64,000 nucleotides of DNA from Streptomyces sp. CB02400 (GTDB lineage: Bacteria > Actinomycetota > Actinomycetes > Streptomycetales > Streptomycetaceae): the NCBI RefSeq assembly GCF_001905725.1, contig NZ_LIWB01000002.1:295607-359606 (forward strand), in the 5' to 3' direction. The position numbers and the translations under genes were made by a program. Of the stretch, positions 49,956 to 58,285 are shown one piece after another. The notes beneath the pieces are model-generated. The model searched no databases. It was not told the origin of the DNA and worked only from the letters and a program-made list of their open reading frames with translations. Position 1 is the first letter of the stretch; every line of letters begins with the position of its first letter.

Positions 49956-50906
49956 ATGGCGTACGACGTGATCACCATGGGGCGGATCGGGGTGGACCTC
50001 TATCCGCTCCAGACGGGCGTACCACTGCCGCAGGTCACGTCCTTCGGCAAGTTCCTCGGCGGCTCGGCGACCAACGTAGCGGTCGCCGCCGCCCGCCTCG
50101 GCCGCCGTACCGCCGTGATCACCCGCACCGGCGACGACCCCTTCGGCACCTACCTCCACGAGGCGCTGCGCGACTTCGGCGTCGACGACCGCTGGGTCAC
50201 CCCCGTCCCCGGCCTGCCCACCCCGGTCACCTTCTGCGAGGTCTTCCCGCCGGACGACTTCCCGCTCTACTTCTACCGCCGGCCCAAGGCCCCCGACCTG
50301 GAGATCGACGCCCACGGACTCGACCTGGACGCCATCCGCGACGCGAGCGTCTTCTGGGTCACCGGCACCGGTCTGAGCGAGGAACCCAGCCGCACCGCCA
50401 CCCTCGCCGCCCTCGCCCACCGCGCCAGGTCCGGCACCACGGTCTTCGACCTCGACTGGCGCCCCATGTTCTGGACCGACCCCGACGCCGCCCGCCCCTT
50501 CTACCGCGAGGCCCTGCGCCACACCACGGTCGCCGTCGGCAACCTGGACGAGGTGGAGGTCGCCACCGGGGAGCGCGAACCGCACGCCGCCGCCCGCGCC
50601 CTGCTCGCCGCCGGGGTCGGGATCGCGGTGGTCAAGCAGGGGCCGAAGGGCGTGCTGGCCATGGACCGTGACGGCCGGTCGGCCGAGGTCCCGCCGCTGC
50701 CGGTGACCGTCCTCAACGGCCTGGGCGCCGGCGACGCCTTCGGCGGTTCGCTCTGCCACGGCCTGCTGGCCGGCTGGGACCTGGAGAAGACCATGCGGCA
50801 CGCCAACGCCGCCGGGGCCATCGTCGCCTCCCGCCTGGAGTGCTCCTCCGCGATGCCCACCCCCGACGAGATCGACGCGGCGCTCGCCGCCGGGGCCGTC
50901 ACATGA
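49956..50906 (+). CDS. iolC: 5-dehydro-2-deoxygluconokinase IolC
   Basis: A 316-residue PfkB-family kinase. GGSATNVAVAAARLG is the sugar-binding block, PLYFYRRPKAPDLEI is typical of IolC, and LGAGDAFGG ends in the catalytic D260. It phosphorylates 5-dehydro-2-deoxygluconate in myo-inositol breakdown. AAGGGG five bases before the ATG; strong promoter upstream. Its stop overlaps an ATG (ATGA at 50903). mmsA, which acts later in the same pathway, follows 364 bases downstream, but iolB, iolD, iolE and an aldolase gene are not in this window. Confidence 0.9.
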   Translation: MAYDVITMGRIGVDLYPLQTGVPLPQVTSFGKFLGGSATNVAVAAARLGRRTAVITRTGDDPFGTYLHEALRDFGVDDRWVTPVPGLPTPVTFCEVFPPDDFPLYFYRRPKAPDLEIDAHGLDLDAIRDASVFWVTGTGLSEEPSRTATLAALAHRARSGTTVFDLDWRPMFWTDPDAARPFYREALRHTTVAVGNLDEVEVATGEREPHAAARALLAAGVGIAVVKQGPKGVLAMDRDGRSAEVPPLPVTVLNGLGAGDAFGGSLCHGLLAGWDLEKTMRHANAAGAIVASRLECSSAMPTPDEIDAALAAGAVT

Positions 50907-51270
50907 CCGACCCGTACGTCCCCCGGGACGTCACCACCGGTACCACCGCCACCATCAGCACCATCGGTACCACCGGCACCACCCCACCGATCGCCTCCGG
51001 CGCGGGAGGCCGCTTCGCTTTGGCAGGAGCGAAGAGCGAGCGACGACTCCCCGCCCGCCGCGGCCCCGCGCCGGAGGTTCCGCCGAAGTCCCACATGTCT
51101 ATGCGGGCCCCGAAACGGCCGACACTGTGTCGGGCCCGCCCGGCGGCCCGGACCTGTTGGTATGGATCCGTGGCCGAGGCCGCGGCGCGTCCGCCCGCAG
51201 CCGAGGCGCACGAGCTGTACGAACGGCACGTCTCCACCCGTCGCCGCCATCTGCGAAGGAGTTCTCGGTC
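50903..51270 (+). other. iolC-mmsA interval with an ATGA-coupled frame
   Basis: An ATG overlapping the iolC stop opens MTDPYVPRDVTTGTTATIST and stays open to 51274 (123 codons), but after the first 12 codons it consists of Thr/Gly repeats (ACC-type triplet repeats, about 50935-50985) and then Arg/Pro-rich sequence with no gene-like pattern. It may be the leftover start of a deleted, once-coupled gene. The region must also hold the mmsA promoter. mmsA starts at 51271 with AAGGAG upstream. Confidence 0.35.
51119..51133. promoter_or_regulatory. 15-bp palindrome upstream of mmsA
   Basis: CCGACACTGTGTCGG is perfect around one central base, 138 bases before the mmsA start. It is of the size of an operator; the regulator is unknown. 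Confidence 0.45.
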
Positions 51271-52773
51271 ATGACGAAGATCGTCAACCACTGGATCGGC
51301 GGCAAGACCGCCGAAGGCGCCTCGGGTACGTACGGCCCGGTGACGGACCCGGCGACCGGCGAGGTCACCACGAAGGTCGCGTTCGCCTCCGTCGAGGAGG
51401 TCGACGCCGCGGTCGCCGCCGCCAAGGAGGCGTACCTGAGCTGGGGCCAGAGCTCCCTGGCCGCCCGCACCACCATCCTCTTCAAGTTCCGCGCGCTGCT
51501 CGACGCCCACCGCGACGAGATCGCCGAGCTGATCACCGCCGAGCACGGCAAGGTGCACTCCGACGCGCTCGGCGAGGTGGCGCGCGGCCTGGAGATCGTC
51601 GAGCTGGCCTGCGGCATCAACGTGCAGCTCAAGGGCGAGCTGTCCACGCAGGTCGCCACCCGCGTCGACGTGTCGTCCATCCGCCAGCCGCTGGGCGTCG
51701 TCGCCGGCATCACGCCGTTCAACTTCCCCGCGATGGTGCCGATGTGGATGTTCCCCATCGCCATCGCCTGCGGCAACACGTTCGTGCTGAAGCCGTCCGA
51801 GAAGGACCCGTCCGCATCGGTCCGCATCGCCGAACTCCTGTCGGAGGCCGGCCTGCCCGACGGCGTGTTCAACGTCGTCCACGGCGACAAGGTGGCCGTC
51901 GACCGCATCATGGCCCACCCCGACGTCAAGGCGGTCTCCTTCGTCGGCTCCACCCCGATCGCCCGCTACATCCACACCACCGCCTCCGCGAACGGCAAGC
52001 GCGTCCAGGCCCTCGGCGGCGCCAAGAACCACATGCTGGTCCTCCCCGACGCCGACCTCGACGCGGCGGCCGACGCGGCGGTGTCGGCGGCCTACGGCTC
52101 GGCGGGCGAGCGCTGCATGGCGATCTCCGCGGTCGTCGCCGTCGGCGCGATCGGCGACACCCTGGTGGAGAAGATCCGTGAGCGCGCCGAGAAGATCAAG
52201 ATCGGCCCCGGCAACGACCCCACCTCGGAGATGGGCCCGCTGATCACCAAGGTCCACCGCGACAAGGTCGCTTCTTACGTCGCCGGCGCGGCGGACGAGG
52301 GCGCCGAGGTCGTCCTGGACGGCACCGGCTACACGGTGGACGGCCACGAGAACGGCCACTGGATCGGCATCTCCCTCCTCGACAAGGTGCCGACCACGGC
52401 GAAGGCCTACCAGGACGAGATCTTCGGCCCGGTCCTGTGCGTCCTGCGCACGGAGACCTACGAGGAGGCCCTGGACCTCATCAACAGCTCCCCGTTCGGC
52501 AACGGCACCGCGATCTTCACCCGCGACGGCGGCGCCGCCCGCCGCTTCCAGCTGGAGGTCGAGGCCGGCATGGTCGGCGTGAACGTCCCGATCCCGGTCC
52601 CCGTCGGCTACCACTCCTTCGGCGGCTGGAAGGACTCCCTCTTCGGCGACCACCACATCTACGGCAACGACGGCACGCACTTCTACACCCGCGGCAAGGT
52701 CGTCACCACCCGCTGGCCCGACCCGGCGGACGCCCCGACCGGCGTCGACCTGGGCTTCCCGCGCAACCACTGA
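51271..52773 (+). CDS. mmsA: CoA-acylating methylmalonate-semialdehyde dehydrogenase
   Basis: A 500-residue aldehyde dehydrogenase of the MmsA/IolA type. GITPFNFPAMVPMWMFP is the family block, and the nucleophile is C282 in GSAGERCMAIS. It forms acetyl- or propionyl-CoA from malonate or methylmalonate semialdehyde, in valine, pyrimidine or inositol breakdown. GAAGGAG nine bases before the ATG. It follows iolC, which suggests the inositol role, and is followed by an intrinsic terminator. Confidence 0.96.
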   Translation: MTKIVNHWIGGKTAEGASGTYGPVTDPATGEVTTKVAFASVEEVDAAVAAAKEAYLSWGQSSLAARTTILFKFRALLDAHRDEIAELITAEHGKVHSDALGEVARGLEIVELACGINVQLKGELSTQVATRVDVSSIRQPLGVVAGITPFNFPAMVPMWMFPIAIACGNTFVLKPSEKDPSASVRIAELLSEAGLPDGVFNVVHGDKVAVDRIMAHPDVKAVSFVGSTPIARYIHTTASANGKRVQALGGAKNHMLVLPDADLDAAADAAVSAAYGSAGERCMAISAVVAVGAIGDTLVEKIRERAEKIKIGPGNDPTSEMGPLITKVHRDKVASYVAGAADEGAEVVLDGTGYTVDGHENGHWIGISLLDKVPTTAKAYQDEIFGPVLCVLRTETYEEALDLINSSPFGNGTAIFTRDGGAARRFQLEVEAGMVGVNVPIPVPVGYHSFGGWKDSLFGDHHIYGNDGTHFYTRGKVVTTRWPDPADAPTGVDLGFPRNH

Positions 52774-52792
52774 GCGTCACCGAACGCCCCCC

Positions 52793-52827
52793 GGGGCCGT
52801 CCGTTATGCGGACGGCCCCATTTTTTT
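52793..52827 (+). terminator. Intrinsic terminator of mmsA
   Basis: GGGGCCGTCCG (52793-52803), loop TTATG and CGGACGGCCCC (52809-52819) form a perfect 11-bp hairpin followed by ATTTTTTT (52820-52827). A textbook rho-independent terminator with a U-tract, uncommon in this genome. Confidence 0.95.
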
Positions 52828-52836
52828 GCGGGTCTC

Positions 52837-52855
52837 TCCTGCGGTTACCGCAGGA
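52837..52855 (+). promoter_or_regulatory. Second hairpin after the mmsA terminator, permease leader or operator
   Basis: TCCTGCGG and CCGCAGGA pair perfectly across TTA, ten bases beyond the mmsA U-tract and 220 bases before the permease ATG. It could be an operator or part of a leader. The 248 bases that follow have no gene; TTGACG at 52943 may be a -35 box. Confidence 0.4.
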
Positions 52856-53075
52856 AGGGAAAGCCGCTTACTTGGCGCCCCGTTGTGTCCGGATGGGCAT
52901 TCACAGGGCTCATGGCCAACGAATTCCGCAGGCAAAGACCCATTGACGTCACGGTTTCCGTCGGATTCCATTCTGCGAAACCGGGAGCGGACACACGACG
53001 TACGACCTGATCCGCCGGAGGCGATAGCGCTCCCGGCCGTCACTTCTTGTCGCACGAGTCGATCGGAACCGCCGC

Positions 53076-54476
53076 ATGACCGACACGCTCCGCCCCGCCG
53101 AGACCGCCGTCGCCCCGGCGGCCCCGGACAGCCCCCAGAAGCTCAAGCGCTCCATCGGGGTCGTCGGCGGCACACTCCTCACCCTCTCGTGCGTGACACC
53201 GGCCTCGACGCTGTTCGTGGTCGTCCCCGACCTGTTCGGCTCCCTGGGCACCGCCACCGCCCTCACCATCGCCATCGGCTCGCTGCTCTGCGTCGCCGTG
53301 GCGTTCTGCTACTCGGAACTGGGCACTCTCGTCCCCAGTGCCGGCGGCGAGTACGCGATGGTCTCCACGCTCGCCGGACGGCTGGCGGGCTGGCTGGTCT
53401 TCGTGCTGTCCCTGCTGGTGGTGATGATCGTGCCGCCGGTGATCGCGATGGGCACGGCCGACTACCTCGCCCCGATCGCCCACCTCGACCCGTCCTGGAC
53501 CGGCGCCGCCGTCATGCTGCTCGCCACCCTCGCCGGCCTGCTGGACCTGCGCGCCAACGCCTGGATCACCGGCGTCTTCCTGGTCCTGGAGGTCATCGCG
53601 GCGGCCGTGGTGGCGGTGCTGGGCTTCGCCCACAGCGAGCGCGGCCTCGGCAGCCTGGCCTCCCTGGAGGTCGCCGGCGCCGACGGCCGCCCGGACGCCG
53701 TGACCGCCCTGCTGGTCGTCTCCGGCCTCGCCATCGCCCTGTTCATCACCCAGGGCTTCGCCTCGGCCGTCTACCTCTCCGAGGAACTGGAGAACCCGCG
53801 CCGCAACGTCGCCCGCACGGTGCTGGCCACCCTCGGCATCTCCGCCGTCGTCATCCTGGTCCCGGTCGTCGCCATCACCCTCGGCGCCTCCGACCTCGCC
53901 GAGCTGACCGGCGGCGACATCTCCGCCATGGTCACCGCCTGGTCCAACTCCGCCGTCGGCACCTTCGTCAGCCTCTGCGTGGCGCTCGCGATCGTCAACG
54001 CCGGCATCGTCATGGTCATCCAGAACTCGCGCGTCCTGTTCGCCTCCGCCCGGGACAAGGCCTGGCCCGCGCCGGTGAACGCCGTCTTCTCCCGGCTCGG
54101 CCGCTTCGGCTCCCCCTGGGTCGCCACCCTCGCGGTCGGCGTCCCCGGCGCGGCCCTGTGCTTCGTGAACCTGGACACCCTGTACGGGGTCACGGGCGTC
54201 TCCGTCACCGGCATGTACCTGCTCGTCGCCGTCGCCGCCCTGCTCTCCCGCCGCGGCGCCCACCGCCACGCCCGCGCCTGGCGCATGCCGCTGTGGCCCG
54301 CCGTACCGGCCCTCCTGATCGTGGTCCTCGCCTACGTCCTCACCCAGCAGGAGCCGGTACACCTCCTGTGGACCGGCGGCATCATGGCGGCCGCCACCCT
54401 CTACTGGGCCCTCTACCTCCGCCCCCGCCCCACCACCCGCTGGCTGGTGACCCTTCCGGAGGACGCCCGGTCCTGA
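53076..54476 (+). CDS. APC-superfamily amino acid permease
   Basis: A 466-residue transporter with twelve predicted helices. The start KLKRSIGVVGGTLLTLSCVTPAST resembles the first, broken helix of the APC fold, and ELGTLVPSAGGEYAMVSTLAG is the classic APC signature in helix 2-3. LSEELENPRRNVARTVLATL is the second conserved block. It should import an amino acid or amine by ion symport. The substrate is not clear from context; the iol/mms genes upstream are ended by a terminator, so it is a separate unit. Confidence 0.9.
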   Translation: MTDTLRPAETAVAPAAPDSPQKLKRSIGVVGGTLLTLSCVTPASTLFVVVPDLFGSLGTATALTIAIGSLLCVAVAFCYSELGTLVPSAGGEYAMVSTLAGRLAGWLVFVLSLLVVMIVPPVIAMGTADYLAPIAHLDPSWTGAAVMLLATLAGLLDLRANAWITGVFLVLEVIAAAVVAVLGFAHSERGLGSLASLEVAGADGRPDAVTALLVVSGLAIALFITQGFASAVYLSEELENPRRNVARTVLATLGISAVVILVPVVAITLGASDLAELTGGDISAMVTAWSNSAVGTFVSLCVALAIVNAGIVMVIQNSRVLFASARDKAWPAPVNAVFSRLGRFGSPWVATLAVGVPGAALCFVNLDTLYGVTGVSVTGMYLLVAVAALLSRRGAHRHARAWRMPLWPAVPALLIVVLAYVLTQQEPVHLLWTGGIMAAATLYWALYLRPRPTTRWLVTLPEDARS

Positions 54477-54593
54477 GCCGCCGGCGTACCACGGACGCGG
54501 TACGCGACGGCCCTCCCGTACGCCCCCGGGAGGTCCCCGGGTTCGGTCTCCGGTCGACATCTGTCCGACAGGTTCGCCCCGTACCGTTGACGC

Positions 54594-57263
54594 ATGGATC
54601 TTCGACTGCCCGGATCGCGGTGGCCGCGGTCACGACGGCCGCTGTCACGGCGGCCGCGACGGGTCATCGCCGCCGCGGCCGCCGTCGTCGTGCTCGCCGG
54701 TGCCGGTACGTGGAGCGCCGTCGCCTCCGACGACGCGCCCGCGGTCACCCGCGCCGACCGGGTCATGAGCGTGGGCGACGGGGTGCGCATCGACACCTCG
54801 TACTTCACCGCCGGGCCCGGCGGGCGCCGGCCCGCCGTGCTGCTCGGGCACGGCTTCGGCGGCAGCAAGGACGACGTGCGGGAGCAGGCCGAGGACCTCG
54901 CGCGCGACGGATACGCCGTGCTGACGTGGTCCGCGCGCGGCTTCGGCGGGTCCACCGGGAAGATCGGGCTGAACGACCCCGAGGGCGAGGTCGCCGACGT
55001 CTCCCGGCTGATCGACTGGCTGGCCGAGCGGCCCGAGGTCGAGCTCGACAAGGACGGTGATCCGCGGGTCGGTATGGCGGGTGGCTCGTACGGCGGTGCC
55101 ATCGCCCTGCTCGGCGCCGGGTACGACGACCGGGTCGACGCCATCGCCCCGGCGATCACCTACTTCGACCTCGCCGACGCGCTCTTCCCGAACGGTGTCT
55201 TCAAGAAGCTGTGGGCGGGCGTCTTCGTCAACTCCGGTGGCGGCTGCGAGCGGTTCGAGCCCGCGCTGTGCGCGATGTACGAGCGGGTCGCCGAGTCCGG
55301 TGTCCCGGACGCCGAGGCGCGCGAGCTGCTCGAGGCGCGTTCGCCGGCCGCCGTCGCCGACCGCATCGACGTGCCCACGCTGCTCATGCAGGGGCAGACG
55401 GACTCGCTCTTCCCGCTCGGCCAGGCCGACGCCGCCGCCGAGGCGATCCGCGCCAACGGCGCCCCGGTCGACGTCGACTGGATCGCGGGCGGCCACGACG
55501 GCGGCAACCCGGAGACGGACCGCGTGCGGCAGCGCGTACGGACCTGGTTCGACCGGTACCTGAAGGACGACAAGGGCGTCGACACCGGCCCCGCCTTCCG
55601 CGTCACCCGCACCGGAGGCGTCGACTCCACCGACGGTGAGGCCGTGCTGAACGGCGCGAGCGCCGACACCTACCCGGGGCTGACGAACGGCGGCCGGTCC
55701 TTCCCCCTCACCGGACGCGAACAGAGCTTCGCCAACCCGGCCGGCGCCAACCCGCCCGCCATCTCCTCCCTGCCCGGCCTCGGCGGCTCCGGCGGGCTCG
55801 CCCAGCTCTCCTCGCTCGGCGTCGGTGTCTCCCTGGACTTCCCGGGCCAGTACGCCCGCTTCGAGTCCGCCCCGGTCGCCGACGACCTGCGGATCACCGG
55901 ATCGCCGACCGTCACCGTCCACGTCGAGTCGACCGGCGACGACGCCGTCCTCTTCGGCAAGGTGTACGACGTCGGCCCGGACGGACGGCAGCAGGTGCTC
56001 CCCTCGCAGCTCGTCGCGCCCGTCCGCGTCGAGGACGCCAGGTCCGGCAAGGACGTGACGCTCACCCTCCCGGCCGTCGACCACGAGGTCCAGAAGGGCC
56101 ACCGGCTGCGCCTCGTTCTCGCCTCCACCGACCTCGGCTACGCCTCCCCGGCCGCCCCGGCGACGTACACCGTCTCCCTGAAGAGCGACCTCACGGTGCC
56201 CACCGCCCCCGGCGTGACCACCGCCGCGGCCCCGCTGCCCGCGTGGGTGGTGTGGCTGCCGGTCGCCGGTGCCCTGATCGCCCTCGGGCTGCTGCTCACC
56301 GGCCGCCGCCGCACCACCGCCCCGGCACCCGACCCGGAACTCGCCGACGTCCCGCTCCAGATCACCGGCCTGAGCAAGCGGTACGCCCGCTCCTCGGACC
56401 GGTACGCCGTGCGGGACCTGTCCTTCCGGGTGGAGAAGGGGCAGGTGCTCGGCCTGCTCGGGCCGAACGGAGCCGGCAAGACGACCACCCTGCGCATGCT
56501 GATGGGACTCATCAGGCCCGACGGCGGCGAGATCCGCGTCTTCGGCCACGCCATCCGCCCCGGCGCCCCCGTGCTGTCCCGCGTCGGCGCCTTCGTCGAG
56601 GGCGCGGGCTTCCTGCCGCACCTGTCCGGGCGGGAGAACCTGGAGCTGTACTGGCGGGCCACCGGACGTCCGGCCGAGGACGCCCACCTGGAGGAGGCCC
56701 TGGAGATCGCCGGGCTCGGTGACGCGCTCGCCCGCGCGGTGCGCACCTACTCCCAGGGCATGCGCCAGCGCCTCGCCATCGCCCAGGCCATGCTCGGCCT
56801 GCCGGACCTGCTCATCCTCGACGAGCCGACCAACGGACTCGACCCGCCGCAGATCCGTGAGATGCGCGAGGTGATGATCCGGTACGCGGCCGCCGGACGC
56901 ACGGTGATCGTCTCCAGCCATCTGCTGTCGGAGGTCGAGCAGTCCTGCACCCACCTCGTGGTGATGGACCGCGGGCAGCTCGTCCAGGCCGGTCCGGTGC
57001 GGGAGATCGTCGGCTCCGGCGACACCCTGCTGGTCGGAACGGAGGCGCCCGTGGACGAGCCGGTCGCCGAGAAGATCGCCGCGCTGCCGGGCGTCGCCTC
57101 GGCCGTCCGCACCGACGAGGGGCTGCTGGTCCGGCTCGACGCCGACGGCACCGCCCCGCGTCTGGTCGCCGAACTGGTCCGGCTGGAGGTGCCCGTGGCG
57201 TCGGTGGGCCCGCACCGCCGCCTCGAAGACGCCTTCCTCACCCTGATCGGAGGTTCCGCATGA
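54594..57263 (+). CDS. Fusion of an extracytoplasmic alpha/beta hydrolase and an ABC transporter ATPase
   Basis: An 889-residue two-part protein. A helix at about 23-40 leads to an S15/X-Pro-peptidase-like hydrolase with catalytic S165 (GGSYGG), D270 (QGQTDSLF) and H301 (AGGHDGG), then a CocE-type C-terminal jelly-roll (KGHRLRLVLAST). A second helix (549-569) returns to the cytoplasm, where a DrrA-like ATPase has P-loop GPNGAGKTT (623-631), signature YSQGMRQR near 719 and Walker B LLILDEPT near 740. The two helices place the hydrolase outside and the ATPase inside. It is coupled by ATGA to the permease. No clear ribosome site before the ATG. Likely a transporter whose substrate is processed at the cell surface. 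Confidence 0.88.
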   Translation: MDLRLPGSRWPRSRRPLSRRPRRVIAAAAAVVVLAGAGTWSAVASDDAPAVTRADRVMSVGDGVRIDTSYFTAGPGGRRPAVLLGHGFGGSKDDVREQAEDLARDGYAVLTWSARGFGGSTGKIGLNDPEGEVADVSRLIDWLAERPEVELDKDGDPRVGMAGGSYGGAIALLGAGYDDRVDAIAPAITYFDLADALFPNGVFKKLWAGVFVNSGGGCERFEPALCAMYERVAESGVPDAEARELLEARSPAAVADRIDVPTLLMQGQTDSLFPLGQADAAAEAIRANGAPVDVDWIAGGHDGGNPETDRVRQRVRTWFDRYLKDDKGVDTGPAFRVTRTGGVDSTDGEAVLNGASADTYPGLTNGGRSFPLTGREQSFANPAGANPPAISSLPGLGGSGGLAQLSSLGVGVSLDFPGQYARFESAPVADDLRITGSPTVTVHVESTGDDAVLFGKVYDVGPDGRQQVLPSQLVAPVRVEDARSGKDVTLTLPAVDHEVQKGHRLRLVLASTDLGYASPAAPATYTVSLKSDLTVPTAPGVTTAAAPLPAWVVWLPVAGALIALGLLLTGRRRTTAPAPDPELADVPLQITGLSKRYARSSDRYAVRDLSFRVEKGQVLGLLGPNGAGKTTTLRMLMGLIRPDGGEIRVFGHAIRPGAPVLSRVGAFVEGAGFLPHLSGRENLELYWRATGRPAEDAHLEEALEIAGLGDALARAVRTYSQGMRQRLAIAQAMLGLPDLLILDEPTNGLDPPQIREMREVMIRYAAAGRTVIVSSHLLSEVEQSCTHLVVMDRGQLVQAGPVREIVGSGDTLLVGTEAPVDEPVAEKIAALPGVASAVRTDEGLLVRLDADGTAPRLVAELVRLEVPVASVGPHRRLEDAFLTLIGGSA

Positions 57264-58132
57264 GCACGCTCGCCGAGCCCACTGAACGGGTCGAGGTCGC
57301 CGCCGGCTACCGCGCGGGCCGCACCCTGCCCCTCCGGGTCGAGCTGGTCCGCCAGCTCAAGCGCCGCCGCACCCTCGTGATGGGCGCGATCCTCGCCGTC
57401 CTGCCGTTCGTGCTGGTGGTCGCCTTCGCGATCGGCGGCGAGCCCGACCGTCCCGGTGGCCGGGTGAACCTGATGGACACGGCCACCGCCTCCGGCGCCA
57501 ACTTCGCCGCCGTGAACCTGTTCGTGTCCGCGGGCTTCCTGCTGGTCATCCCCGTCGCCCTGTTCTGCGGGGACACGGTCGCCTCGGAGGCCGGCTGGTC
57601 CTCCCTGCGCTATCTGCTCGCCGCGCCGGTGCCCCGGATGCGGCTGCTGTGGTCCAAGCTGATCGTCGGACTGGGGCTGAGCCTGGCCGCGATGGTGCTG
57701 CTGCCGGTGGTGGCGCTCGTCGTCGGCACGGCCGCCTACGGCTGGGGCCCGCTGCAGATCCCCACCGGCGGCGCGCTCGATCCCGGTACGGCGGCGCAGC
57801 GGCTCGTGGTGGTCGTGGCGTACCTGTTCGTGTCGCAGCTCGTCACCGCGGGGCTCGCGTTCTGGCTGTCCACCCGCACCGACGCCCCGCTGGGCGCGGT
57901 CGGCGGCGCGGTCGGCCTGACCATCGTCGGCAACGTCCTGGACGCCGTCACCGCCCTCGGCGACTGGCGTCACTTCCTGCCCGCGCACTGGCAGTTCGCC
58001 TGGGCGGACGCCGTCCAGCCGACCCCGGAGTGGTCCGGCATGATCCAGGGCGCGTCGGTGTCCGTGACGTACGCGCTGGTGCTGTTCGCGCTGGCGTTCC
58101 GCGGGTTCGTCCGCAAGGACGTGGTGTCCTGA
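57260..58132 (+). CDS. ABC transporter permease, ABC-2 type
   Basis: A 290-residue protein whose ATG overlaps the stop of the hydrolase-ATPase gene. After a cytoplasmic N-terminus (ELVRQLKRRRTLVMGAILAVL), it has six hydrophobic segments with GDTVASEAGWSSLRYLLAAPVPRMRLLWSKLI between the second and third, the usual ABC-2 layout. With the fused ATPase it makes an exporter or flippase of the DrrAB type. The function of the pair is unknown. Confidence 0.9.
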   Translation: MSTLAEPTERVEVAAGYRAGRTLPLRVELVRQLKRRRTLVMGAILAVLPFVLVVAFAIGGEPDRPGGRVNLMDTATASGANFAAVNLFVSAGFLLVIPVALFCGDTVASEAGWSSLRYLLAAPVPRMRLLWSKLIVGLGLSLAAMVLLPVVALVVGTAAYGWGPLQIPTGGALDPGTAAQRLVVVVAYLFVSQLVTAGLAFWLSTRTDAPLGAVGGAVGLTIVGNVLDAVTALGDWRHFLPAHWQFAWADAVQPTPEWSGMIQGASVSVTYALVLFALAFRGFVRKDVVS

Positions 58133-58285
58133 CGCCCCCGGACCGTGCTCCTGTCGCGCGGTCCAACCGGGTGAACCTGCGCAACCGATTCCGCCGATTC
58201 GGGTTGATGAAGGAGTAGGCCATGCGGCAGCGGAGGGCCAGAACGCGTGGCCGCTCCCATTTCTTCAAGCAGGAAGACAACCACA

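Noticed and set aside
52828..53075. Riboswitch (guanidine or c-di-AMP type) before the APC permease
   Set aside because: Only one simple hairpin is visible; the conserved loops of these riboswitches are not found by eye.
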